64,000 nucleotides of DNA from assembly GCA_943737045.1 (NCBI GenBank), contig CALSFV010000093.1:62001-126000 (forward strand), given 5' to 3'. The translations under genes were made by a program, and so were the position numbers. The DNA is from Parapristionchus giblindavisi (taxonomy: Eukaryota > Nematoda > Chromadorea > Rhabditida > Diplogasteridae). The stretch's first letter is position 1, and the number at the start of each line of letters is the position of its first letter. Under the pieces are notes generated by a model. It worked only from the letters and a program-made list of their open reading frames with translations. It was not told the origin of the DNA and made no database searches. Shown here one piece after another: positions 54,241-64,000 of the stretch.

Positions 54241-54390
54241 GCTATTAGTACTTCTTCACTACAGTCACTAAAGCTTATTGTTCTGAAGGAGGATTAACAC
54301 AGATTACATTAGAGACGACTGCGTCGTTTTTGAAGTCGCCCCATTGAACTCCCACTGCTCGGTTTTCTCGTTGCACTTCAATTTTTGGCT
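54241..54390 (-). pseudogene. Frameshifted copy of the secreted protein's last exon
   Basis: Closely similar to 55057-55170 on the minus strand (LKCNEKTEQWEFNG versus MKCNDKTGQWEFNG), but one base is lost right after the WEFNG codons, putting the rest out of frame. A 12-bp segment present at 55 kb (coding ISKP) is also missing. No other exons of a second gene copy are visible. Confidence 0.8.
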
Positions 54391-55056
54391 GAAGTGTATC
54401 CCACCCCTAGGCACTCCACCTGTGAAGTTTGAGCGCACATAACCGATTTTCACCAACTGTGCCGTCTTCCATCCCGTTCACTGCATTCTTACCGAGAACA
54501 CCTTTCAAATACTAACAAAGTGTGCGGAACCAGGATGCTTAGGAAGAAAGATCAAAGATCAAAAGAAAGATCGAAGATCAAATATAGCATTTCCATGTTC
54601 TTTTGGCTTTTAAATAATAATATATCGCAAAATTAGCTTGAAAAAATAGTTCTTAAAAACCTTTTTTAATGGATAAAATCAGTTATGTCATGTAATCCAA
54701 GCTCTCTATGTAATCATAACATGACAGTACTACTTTATTATGACACGATTCAAATTATGTAATAAGAAAAAAAGGAGAAATGTCTAAATATCTTTGAGAA
54801 TATAAATAGTGAGGAGTGGAAAATCGAAATGTCGCCCAAAGTGGAAAAATCTGAAGGCTCATAGGAATACTGTAGAGGATTACGGTTTTCCTCTCGAATT
54901 TATCTTCTACAGTGTTCCTGTGAACTTTATGATTTTTTGCTAAAACCACATGCACCACGCCCTAACATGAGGTAAAATTCGAAATAGGTAAAAAAATGAA
55001 TAATAGGAGTTATTAAAATATGCTACTAGTACTTCTTCACCACAGTTTAAAGCTTA

Positions 55057-56297
55057 TTATTCTGAAGGAGGCTTAACACAGACTACATTAACGGGTTTAG
55101 AGATGTCTGCGTCGTTTTTGAAGTTGACCCCATTGAACTCCCACTGCCCGGTTTTATCGTTGCACTTCATTGTACGGTCGCGTATATTATCCACTGGGGC
55201 ATCCTGAAGTTTATCTGATATATAACACCTTTTTGAGTCCTGTTATCATCAAATCGCTCTATTTAACAAGAAGAATTGCGATTTACACGTTAAGCAAAGA
55301 AACGAAAATTTGGGAAAATTCTACTCATTTTACGCATTTTTTTCGCCCATTTTTCTGTTACTTTTGAACTGTTCCTTAGTAGCGCCTTGTTTTTTTTCAG
55401 TTAATGTGCTAATTCGAAAACTCTCCGCACACTCCCTCATTCATTTTGTCTGCGAGAGAGTGTTACCAGAGAGTAGAGTTAAATCAGCGTTGGTTCATTA
55501 TTCCGTAGTATCAAACTTGCATTCTCGAATATCGAAAGTTGAAGGAAGCCACTGGGGCACGTCACTTCAACGATGGAGATATCAGGGGATCCGCAGATAC
55601 ACACATTGGTACACTTTGCCTTGCATTCAGCTTCATCATACACGACCTCTGCGCACTCTGTAATAATACTATTATAATAATATTCGCTAAGACTAAACCA
55701 CTTCCTAGCCACACTGAGAGCAAACTTACCCAAATATGGGTAATAGATTTGCCAACTTACGATACTTGCGTACACGATTTGCCCACATTCGGGCAAATGG
55801 TAGCCCAAAAACCACCGATTTGCCCATATACAGGCTAGCATTTGTCTGAATACGGGCAAATCGTTCGCCAACTATAGGCATTCGGGTATATTTAATCTCT
55901 GTGCAGTTCGAATGGAGTGCTTTCTGGTTTTGAATACCGTATCCTGATCGCCTTATGGTCTATTATTATAGATTTGACAGGTTGTGTCATTTTAATTTTA
56001 GGCTTACCGGTATCGTATACTCTGCCCAAGATTCAACAAAAGAAAAGAAAACTGTTCAAACTATACTAGTTTTACACATTATCTCGCCTTTTTAATAATA
56101 TTTTCTTTTCGTGATTTATGAACTCCACATAATCTACGAGACAATACACCTAGAGTATGGTCTCAGTCTTACATTTGAGAAGATAACTTACTGGGTTCGG
56201 GTTCGGGGCCGGGCTTCGGTTTCGGCGCTTTCGGTTTATTTGGGGCACATGCGATAGTGATGGAAACAACGGCAAAGAGGACTAGGATGAATTTCAT
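55057..56297 (-). CDS. Small secreted cysteine-rich protein
   Basis: Three exons: 56192-56297, 55517-55657 and 55057-55214 (about 134 aa, phases consistent). Residues 1-17 are a signal peptide (MKFILVLFAVVSITIACA), followed by a Lys/Pro/Glu linker (NKPKAPKPKPGPEPEP). The mature part has eight cysteines in the order CAEVVYDEAEC, CTNVCIC, VTCPSGF, MKCNDKTGQWEF and VVCVKPPSE. The C-x-n-G-x-W core (KCNDKTGQWEF) recalls nematode-specific extracellular domains of the DUF281/C6 kind, but I cannot assign it firmly. The 3' acceptor (ATATCAG at 55215) was chosen because it keeps the frame. Function unknown. Confidence 0.75.
55730..55890. repeat. Iterated GGGCAAAT words in intron
   Basis: At least five direct or inverted occurrences of ATTTGCCC/GGGCAAAT around short spacers, in the first intron of the secreted-protein gene. 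No ends or target duplication found. Confidence 0.6.
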
Positions 56298-56909
56298 TTC
56301 TGGAGGTGATGATAATCGGAACGATTGAACATGTACTTATATAGGGCATTACGGGAATGGAAGATCAGGTAAGTTTTCATAAGAGGAAGTTGGATATCCC
56401 GTTCGTGATAAGGATATTTGGATGGCGATAGTGGGAAAAAGGGATTTTGTTACACACTTTCACTTTCATTACATACAAAAAAGTACGTCTAGATTGTAGT
56501 CTCATGAATGTCAAAGAGAAGATCGAACATATCTCGTTTTTTATCAATCCATAAATTCGAAAGATATGAGCATTTCAAGATTTTCATTGCGTGCGATCAC
56601 ACGAGATGAGAGCGACGCAGTCAGTGATCTACCCACTCATATCCCTGAGCAATTCACCCATTTTAATTAGTTTTTCTGTTGTTCTAGTGCAACCCCAAGT
56701 TATTTTTGATAACTTTTGAATGTTCATGCTTATAATTCAACTCATAATTCATAACCAATATCAATCGCCATGAATGCAGGAATATTTCATCAGACTATTC
56801 CTCGACGTTCTATAATTTCCTCGTCCTCATCCTCCTCATCCTTCCCCTCCTCTGGCCTCCTCCGACTCATCCACTCCACTTCTCGTGTTAAAGTTTACAT
56901 TTACTGGTA

Positions 56910-57040
56910 AGTTAAAGTGTGTTCTATTTTCTGGTTTTTACATTCACATCAAAATACAAACAAAATGTTCAAAAGAAAGATCGAACCCCCGACAGTCAAA
57001 AGTACCCTCGACACTTTATCCACTGCACGAGACAAGTAAC
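56910..57040 (-). mobile_element. Fragment of family F element with tRNA-like segment
   Basis: 56966-57035 (minus) matches the tRNA-like block of 43840-43912 (GTGCAGTGGATAAAGTGTC and GGGGGTTCGATC), and the adjacent AAAGTGTGTTC matches the same element. Diverged and incomplete. Confidence 0.65.
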
Positions 57041-57267
57041 TGTTTTGGATCTTATATTATTCTTTATTCCATCGTATCACAAGTAACATTAAAATGAATT
57101 ACATGAAGGGTTGATTGAGGTCCATCGCCAAGGTAGCGATATCGGTGAGGGTTTTGGGGACAGCGGCTGTTTGGGAGCTACTGGCGAATCTTGGAAAATG
57201 GGATATTTATATCTAGGGATGCCTTAATAAACCCTGGGCGGAAAGAAGACGGTGGGAATGTAACTAA

Positions 57268-57518
57268 CTCTGGTTTTTTACTCGCGCGGCACACCGTTTA
57301 ATCCCATGGTGTACCCCACGAGATGTGGCTCTCGATGGGGTGCCCCGCGGGGTGGGAAAACGGTGTGTGACGGGGGCTGGAAGGGGCGGTGTGTCCCGCG
57401 AGATTAGATGTCCAACCCGCGAGGCACACCGTCCCTTCCACACCGTGGTACTCCTCGCGGTGTACCCCGCGAGATTTGGCCTGTCAACGGTGTGCCCCGC
57501 TAGCAAAAAAGACCAGGG
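57268..57518. mobile_element. GC-rich inverted-repeat element
   Basis: Ends CTCTGGTTTTTTACTCGCGC and TAGCAAAAAAGACCAGGG are inverted relatives. The inside is GC-rich and built from imperfect repeats of GGTGTACCCCGCGAGAT in both orientations. The several open frames here are by-products of the repeats. Confidence 0.7.
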
Positions 57519-57605
57519 AATTCGGTGGATCAGGAATTCCAAATATCAATCACTCTAGATGCACAGGTCGACAATGTTGAATGAGTACGATAAGAGAGAG
57601 ATATA

Positions 57606-57728
57606 CCACAGTATTCTGGTCCAAGCCATTTTTCTTCCAAAGCAAGACAAAGGAGAGACCATTGTATTCGAGAGAGTTTGTATGTTGAGCGGTCGTTCTT
57701 GCTTTGAAAGTCATGAGAACGCTGTGAT
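57606..57728. mobile_element. Short TA-flanked MITE (CCACAGTATTCTGG family), copy 2
   Basis: Shares CCACAGTATTCTGG, GAGAGAGTTTGTATGTTGAG and GCGGTCGTT with 12922-13043. The right end is diverged. Confidence 0.65.
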
Positions 57729-58369
57729 ACGGTATGGATCGGAAAATCACGGTTAAGAAGAGATAAGACAAAAAGGTTTGCATAATCATATGTAATTGGT
57801 ACTATGAATTGTAAATCTCTAATAAATTGTCAATATTCAAGTGATTTTCTTTGATTCTTTGATCTCTGATATTTGATCTTGAGTTGGTGTCACACGTTTC
57901 TCCAGGCTCTTCTCACTATAATAATCTAAATATTAGGATCTTCCATAAGTTCGCAAATTTTTTTCGTCGAATAAAGTTTTCTCATTTGCGTGTTGTTTGT
58001 GTATCGGGTTCGTATGCTCATTGAAACCTCTAACACTTTGCTTTGTTTTTGCTTCTGGCCCATTCTATAACATTCATTCTGATTGCAGCATGGCTCAGTT
58101 TCCTGTCATGTCTCTGTTATGCAATTATTTGCAAGATTTGCTGTCAGACTACTGCTAGTAGTCTGAAACGGTATGCATTAATGATAATGATGAAACAGCG
58201 ATGTGACTTGTGTTGTGCTATGACTGCCTTGGGTTTTATCATTATTACATACTCTACGCAATTTTGATACGGAAACTAAATTGATTGATTTGATCAATTG
58301 AGTGATAGAATTTGATTGATTTATTGATTTCATTGATTGACGAATGAATTTTCTCGATAATCTCTTCAG

Positions 58370-61300
58370 GAAGCCAATGACGGAGAGGTGACGTCAGTCT
58401 CGTGGCTCGGCACGGAGATGTTCGCTACGGGAGGCAGTGACAAGCTGATCAGGGTGTACAGAGTGTCACCCGGAGGAACCGTTAATAAAATGTACGATAT
58501 TGGTTCCATAAAATGCGTCGAACTTCTGGAAACTACATTTTCGTTTTTTCGTTTGAATTATGGTGACGACTCTTTTTGATCAAATTCATACAAAAAATTC
58601 TGATTTATCGATTTATCGATTGATTTGCAGTTCGACACTCGCTGGCTGCAATCAGACTGTGACTCGAATCGACAGGGATCCGGTCAAGCGACTGGTCCTC
58701 GCGAGCTCTAATGACAAGACAGCGCGATTGTGGAATATCGATTCGGGACGATTACAGGTACTGTAGAAGGATGGGGTTATGGTAGATGACTGGTACTGTA
58801 GTTATGGACTTTGGTAGAAAAGGGTTACTGTAGTTTTACAGATTACCGTAGTAGTGAGCAAGAGATGCTACCGATTTCGCTAGGATGTGTCTTGGTGACC
58901 GAAAAATAAATATGATACATTTGCACTGTTGTGTAGTGCAACCGTCTGTAATACAACCGTTCTCTTGAGATTAATCTACAATATCAATTCACGACTTACA
59001 GACAACGTTCTCCGACCACACGGACAAGGTTTCGGCGACGAGATTCCTTCAAAATGAACAGGTAATAATTTTTAAATATTTAAATTATGCGAATAAATGT
59101 ATTAAATTTAACAAAACGAATGTTTTATTAGCCAGTTAGTTTATTTCGGTCATACATGGGCGGGTTACCTGGAGCTCGATTCTACAGGGGGTATCCGAAC
59201 GAAAAACGGCTAATTTTGCAGGCGGCCTTCACTTTTTTTCAAAAATTTCACCAAAACGCCATTTTTTTAAAGGGGGCATTCCGCAAATATTCGAATAGCT
59301 GTAATTTTACAGGGGGGCACTCCCATGTCGGCGCCCATGTATGGTTTCGGTTTTGAAAATATTTGAACAAGTACTTTTCGGTATGAGATCGTGTACCACT
59401 TGCAAGAGTGTTACCAGTTAGTTTAGTGTTTCATAACAATGCAATATGGCATTGTTGTTATTTCGATCTCGGTTTTGCATTGAATATTTGTTGGTAATGC
59501 TTGTCAGATTTTTTGATTATGGCTATACTATTTATTTATTGATTGATTGTAGATCGTCGCTGGTTCATTCGACCGCACGCTCAAATTGTTCGACTTGAGG
59601 AACGGAAAGAGTGTATCGGTCGAAATATCGGTTTTTTTTCCTTTGTAAACCAGTGGCCGTATGCAAGAACAGTTTTCCAGGAAAATGTGACGTCATTAAC
59701 GTAGGCGGAGGCGTTTTCCAATAATCCTCCGCCTACGCTAATGACGTCACATTTTCCTGGAAAACAGTTCTTGCATACGGCCACAGAAGAAAATAAACAA
59801 AGACGTAACTTTGAGAAATAAACATCTATCTTGTCCAAAACGTTGTAGACAAGATAGGTATTTATTTCTCAAAACGCTTCGGCAATAATCACCATCATTA
59901 GTTGAACTTTAATACCTACAAGGTTGAAATATCGAAATTCTTTTGTTTATATACATTTCGTTTCGACGCTACGTTCTTCTTGATTCTTTCTTTGTTATTT
60001 AGCAAAATTTTCAGTTTTTTCCCTTTTACAGTTAATAGTATTGGTTAACTTTATGTAGTATGTCTGGTAAAGGAAAAGAATTCCAAGAAATAGCGTGTAA
60101 AATGAAGAGATCGTACATTTAATCGATAACCGTATTCATTGTATTTGCTTGCAGCCATCCGCTCCTTCTTCCCCGGCAGGTCCGTGCTGGACGTTGCGCC
60201 GATGGGTACATGCTTCCTGTCTGGTGAGGAATTATCTTTGATCTTTGACCTTTATAATTTGATCTGTGATTTTTCTCTGGTAGTGACAATTAGTGAACAT
60301 GAACGGAAAATTCGCAAAAAAATCAACTCTAGTTTTTATGAGTTATATTGATTGGTATGATCAATAATCGAGAACATCAATCAATAAATCAATAATTCGA
60401 TGAATTCAGGTCACGTCGACAAGAAGATTCGTCTATGGGACGGTCGAAGGGCGGAGCCAGTGCGAACCATTGAGATGGGAGGACGAGTGAAGAGTATTGA
60501 TATGGCTATTGGTGAGCAAATGTGCTGTTATATTGTAAGCAATACTATGCCTCAGGCCCCAAATAATAGGCTTAACTTAAATGAAAGCGTATTTTGTTTA
60601 TCGTATTTTTTAGTGTATTTTGGTATCGTATTTTGTAGATGTAGAAGTAGTTTGGTAAATTATTCGAAATTACATCTAATAAAGCACTAAAAAGTTACCT
60701 GTTGTGAGCGCCGCGTGAAACCTGAACACACCAGGGGAGGGGGGGGGTGGGCTAATTCAATGTTTCCCATGCTTGGTCGGAGTTGATCCGCTTGTTCCGC
60801 AAATGTGCACACTTGCCACACCCCCTTTAAGCCCCGCCCCCCTCAAACCGTGCACTGCGTACTCTCTCATATCTGAACGCTCTCTCACCTCTCTCTCGGC
60901 ATCTTGCGCAGTCTCTCATATATCAACGCTCTCTCTCACTCTTGATTAGCTAATGATGACCTAACAAGACAATGGCAATAAGCGGGGTAAAACAAGGTTT
61001 ACCTCATTCAATCAGTCTAATTATGTCAATATCCCCGTCTCCCGAGTCTTCTCCCAAATTCCCCAGCTCTCCGATTCTCTCCAGTGATGTTAGTTTTGGA
61101 TCAACCTATTCTCCCGTCAAACCTACCGTACCAACGCCCCCACTTCGTTATCCTTTGCCGGCTGGTAGTTGCCCCAATTGGGAGGATGGTTTACCGCCCC
61201 ACAGCGAAGCTCTCAATCTATTCAAGGGTGTGCATTCTCGGCAGCTAGAGATGCTTCTGTCCCTTCCTAAGGAAACACACATTGAACAAATGAAAAGTAT

Positions 61301-62946
61301 GGGTTTGCTACCATGAAGCAAGACTTGCATATGCGGCTGTACGATGACTCTCAAAAAAAAAACAGAAAGAAATCAATTCTCATGGTGGTTCATCTGCCCC
61401 TACAGAACTTGCTACAAAAGAGTTTCAATTGCAAGGGGAACGATCTTTGAGCACATGAAGCTACCGTACCAAGATGTCTTCAGAATAATATATGCTTTTT
61501 TTTCGTACCAATTAGTCGATTCACTCATTAATATTTCTTCATTAATAAATTTGTTAGCACGTTCTGGTTAGAGCACAGACATACAGACAAACCAGGTAAG
61601 ACACACATGGGAGATGAGAGAGGAGAGAGAGCAGGACAGTGAGAGTAAGCGAGAGAGCGTGTTCTAGCGAGAGAGCGCGCATGCGAGGCTTGTAGTTTGT
61701 ATCGCCCCCTATAAATAGCCTCGGCCTGCTCATTCTTCGCCTCTGATTCATCAGTTGCGCCTCTCTTATTCGAGAGCATTTTGGTTTGGGGAAGGGACTT
61801 CGCGATGAAGTCCCTTCCCTGCCCCGGACTTCTCCATCTTCTTGGAGAAGTCGCCGAGCAGGAGCCGGCTGGGGCTTCTCCCCCTTCCAGGCTATCTGCC
61901 TGGAAAAGGGGGCGGGGCTTAAAGGGGGCGTGGCAAGTGTGCACATTTGCGGAACAAGCGCCGATATTTGTACTCTGATCTTTCGCCGCTTTATCTTTTG
62001 ATCTCTGGTATTTGATCTTTGATATTTCACAGATGAGCTCTCGTTTGTGTCCTCAATGCGCGATGACACTCTCGCCCTCATCGATGTTCGATCCTTCACG
62101 CCCCTTCATCACTACGGGTACGACAGTAATCTTTATTCTTATTTATTTATTTATTCTTTATTCCATCAAATATATATAACAACAGGGTGATGTGTACACA
62201 GAATAGGGATAGATGGATTTCCGTCGCATAAGGCGATCATTTAATGTAGTTTGATCTTTGATCTTTGAATAGAATTGTGTAGTTTGATCTTTGATCCGTG
62301 CATTGCAGATCAGAGCTCTATCGCACATCGTCGGACATGTCGCGTTGCGTACTCTCGCCCCTCCAGGTTGGTGGTTTCTTGTTTCAGAAATTTCTCATAT
62401 AGTCTCTGTTACTTTTATTAATTCGGTATACATCTTTTCACCGTATCACACTCAATACTGATTTTATTTTTTTCCGATGTTGCCACACTATACAGTTTTA
62501 CATAATTCACCTCATAGTGTGTGGTGAATTTAGGAGAGTTGCAAGCTATCTTTATCCTGTTCACTTTGCCTGATCTTTGAATTATCGATTACTTTGTACA
62601 GGAACACGTGGCGGCCGGATCTCACGACGGTAAAATCTTCATCTGGCAGACAGCTACGACGAAATTGGAGACGAAACTGATGAAGAAGGGAAACGAGTAA
62701 GTGATCTTTGATCTTTAATCTTTGAATCCTTGACATTTTCACAGTCAAACATCACAACCATGCACTTGTATGATCATTTATAATTGAAAACTGAAATGGA
62801 ACATTATAGCCCTACTTGATCTTTGATCTTTTGATCTTCTGATCTCTGATCTTTGCAGAACATCGGTGCACGCCCTCTCATGGAACCCCTGTGGCCGAGG
62901 TCTGCTCTCGTCTGATCGTCAGCGTACTGTCTGCCTCTGGCTCTAA
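58370..62946 (+). CDS. Partial tandem copy of ATG16 (WD40 exons only)
   Basis: Exons 58370 to about 58520, 58631-58757, 59002-59061, 59553-59610, 60155-60223, 60410-60511, 62033-62117, 62309-62366, 62602-62696 and 62859-62946 match the last ten ATG16 exons with the same lengths, phases and GT/AG sites (exon starting at 58370 has the same donor ambiguity), with no stop inside. Differences include IDW to IDR (58,67x), SAAR to SATR, FPGS to FPGR, FMTL to FTPL and KKGH to KKGN. The coiled-coil exons and the exon equivalent to 45273-45342 are absent. The first in-frame ATG is in [11 protein letters not shown]. It could yield a WD40-only protein if trans-spliced, or be a recent unprocessed pseudogene still without lesions. 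Homology runs from about 58170 to 63856. Confidence 0.75.
59151..59343. mobile_element. Family D hAT-like MITE, copy 3, in ATG16 copy 2 only
   Basis: Ends CATACATGGGCGGGTTACC and GGCGCCCATGTATG. Flanks ATTTCGGT and GTTTCGGT match at 7/8. The equivalent intron of the first ATG16 copy (near 47930) lacks it. Confidence 0.88.
59653..59784. repeat. Near-perfect foldback, 59-bp arms
   Basis: Arms GTGGCCGTATGCAAGAAC...GTAGGCGGAGG differ at about two positions, separated by 14 nt. Absent from the matching intron of the first ATG16 copy (about 48200-48530). Includes the palindrome TGACGTCA twice. Just downstream, 59797-59876 is another short inverted repeat around AAATAAACATCTATCTTGTC. Confidence 0.88.
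60789..61960. mobile_element. Element with about 52-bp terminal inverted repeats and an ORF, in ATG16 copy 2
   Basis: The left end CGCTTGTTCCGCAAATGTGC continues through GGGGGTGTGGC-complement to about 60842, and is exactly mirrored at 61908-61960. The same intron in the first ATG16 copy (about 49168) is uninterrupted. No obvious target duplication. Inside: CT-rich blocks at both sides in inverted order, an open frame (60972-61316), a TATA-like CTATAAATA at 61710 and three consecutive hairpins (61791-61817, about 61825-61854, about 61880-61912). Confidence 0.87.
60972..61316 (+). CDS. Unknown 114-aa protein inside the 60.8-kb element
   Basis: Not recognised. An ATG preceded by an in-frame TGA opens a 114-codon frame. 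The N-terminal two thirds are Ser/Pro-rich (SISPSPESSPKFPSSPIL); residues about 70-114 look like a compact segment with NWEDGLPPHSEALNLFKG, then HSRQLEMLLSLPKETHIEQM. It is the only long frame in the element and ends well before the right repeat. No splice signals were needed. Could be an accessory protein, a captured host exon or a chance frame in biased sequence; the non-repetitive C-terminal part argues mildly against chance. Confidence 0.4.
   Translation: MAISGVKQGLPHSISLIMSISPSPESSPKFPSSPILSSDVSFGSTYSPVKPTVPTPPLRYPLPAGSCPNWEDGLPPHSEALNLFKGVHSRQLEMLLSLPKETHIEQMKSMGLLP
62125..62236. repeat. Insertion in ATG16 copy 2 with TTTATT tract
   Basis: About 105 bp present only in the second copy (compare 49330-49345), starting in a TTATTTATT tract and ATTCTTTATTCCATC, a phrase also found near 57060. 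Possibly the 3' end of a LINE or SINE. Confidence 0.5.
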
Positions 62947-64000
62947 TCTTTGATCTTTTGATTCTTGATCTTTGATCTTTTGATTCTTGATCTTTGATCT
63001 TTTGATTCTTGATCTATGATCTTTCGCTATACCTCGCGTACGCCCCAACCAATTGGATCCATTGTAATCATGACACATATGTTAACCTATTTCCATTTTA
63101 CGATGAATAAATACTCCCTAGCTGGTATGAGGCTGTACGCTCTGACCAAATTCTCTCGTTTACGAATAGCGACGAAAGAGTATGACCAGAGCGGCTTGAT
63201 TCAAATTGGCTATGGGAGTGTTTCTCTAAACATTCTGCCACTTTCTGCTTAGCTCGCCATAACTGTCCATTACGTAGTAATAGCTCATACTGCATTTATT
63301 CAACGATTGTCTTTTGCATTAATCGATGTTCTCAGTCTTTTCAGACGGGTTTTGTCTCGATTCATTAGTCTCCCTGATTATCGAGTTATTAGTTTTCTAT
63401 CCTTTTTATCGATTCACTCATGCATCATCACCTCAATCATTAGATAGTGCTTTTAAAATTCAAACAATCAAATCCCCTTTATCGATTACCTGCTGTATGC
63501 TTTTTTGATTCGATAGCCTAGAATTATCTTATATATTATATTATCCCATCCCTTTCTTGACCTTTGTACTCAAAATCAGACTTTTTATTCTCGACTCGTG
63601 TATTTAGATATTATTGGAATACATTTATTGTAAATATATAGATGTTGATCTAATCAAAAACCTCGCACTCGATTCTCTGTAGTTTCTTTCTTCAAATTTG
63701 TATCCATTACATTCACTTTGTACATTTTCGATCTTTCTGTATATTGACCGTATAAAAATTTCTTTAATTCTTGGTACAAAGGCATTCAAAATGATGCATT
63801 AACAGACAAACAAAATACAATGCCCTTCCATGTTCTCAATAAAAGGCAGATTGGTGTTAAAACGCACTATCCCTAACAGCGGAGGGGTAGCAACAGGGGT
63901 AACGGGGGTAATAGTAACTTAAAAGTATAACGCAAGATATATGAGACCGTTTGCATAAGACTCGACTACAATATGCAAATCTGGCACAGTCAAAAAATCA
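62947..64000 (+). other. Downstream region of ATG16 copy 2
   Basis: Matches 50129-51035 and 52121-52155 until about 63856, including the GATCTTT tandem units after the stop and the AATAAAAGGCAGATTGG end. Beyond 63856 the copies diverge. 63942-63966 (GAGACCGTTTGCATAAGAC) resembles the end of the family F element, so another copy may start at the window edge. Confidence 0.6.

Noticed and set aside
55479..55871. 130-codon minus-strand frame beginning MANDLPVFRQ
   Set aside because: Only the part from 55657 down is an exon. Upstream is repeat-rich intron (GGGCAAAT words), with a CAG acceptor just before the cysteine-rich part.
57264..57580. Open frames on both strands in GC-rich sequence
   Set aside because: They arise from iterated GGTGTACCCCGCGAG repeats inside an inverted-repeat element and show no conserved motif.

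Overview
This is a eukaryotic window, almost certainly from a nematode and most likely a free-living rhabditid-type worm. The reasons are: many short exons separated by small AT-rich introns; closely packed same-strand genes whose start codons sit just behind a 3' splice acceptor, as in trans-spliced genes; an RTE-type LINE; dense TACTGTAG/TACGGTAG dispersed words; and many inverted-repeat MITEs. I cannot name the species. All exon coordinates come from reading frames and GT/AG sites by eye, without transcript data.

Layout. 1) 109-3146, minus: GMP reductase, 3' end outside the window. 2) 4516-10563, minus: a complete peroxisomal acyl-CoA oxidase of 24 coding exons, 670 aa. 3) 10.6-14.8 kb: no gene recognised, but MITEs and a diverged direct repeat pair. 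4) 14802-24051, minus: a mitochondrial MTERF3-like factor whose introns hold a nearly full-length RTE retrotransposon (17675-20736), several MITEs and an inverted scrap of an acyl-CoA oxidase exon. 5) 24649-26611, minus: TOM22. 6) 26994-31034, minus: phosphomannomutase. 7) 31789-36917, minus: RUVBL1/pontin with an unusual Ala/Pro-rich tail. 8) 37401-50128, plus: ATG16 (N-terminal coiled coil, C-terminal WD40), divergent from RUVBL1 across 483 bp. 9) 55057-56297, minus: a small secreted cysteine-rich protein, with a broken copy of its last exon at 54.2 kb. 10) 58170-63856, plus: a tandem partial copy of ATG16 carrying only the WD40 exons.

RUVBL1, PMM, TOM22 and MTERF3 form a same-strand run with gaps of 754, 382 and 597 bp, compatible with a nematode operon of housekeeping genes. 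Most of the window's other structure is transposon-derived. At least four small MITE families and two larger non-autonomous elements make 8-bp target duplications (hAT-like), while others use TA, TTAA or TTAT. Because ATG16 is duplicated, several insertions in one copy can be checked directly against the empty site in the other. Two of these insertions carry unexplained open reading frames and are the best candidates for something undescribed.
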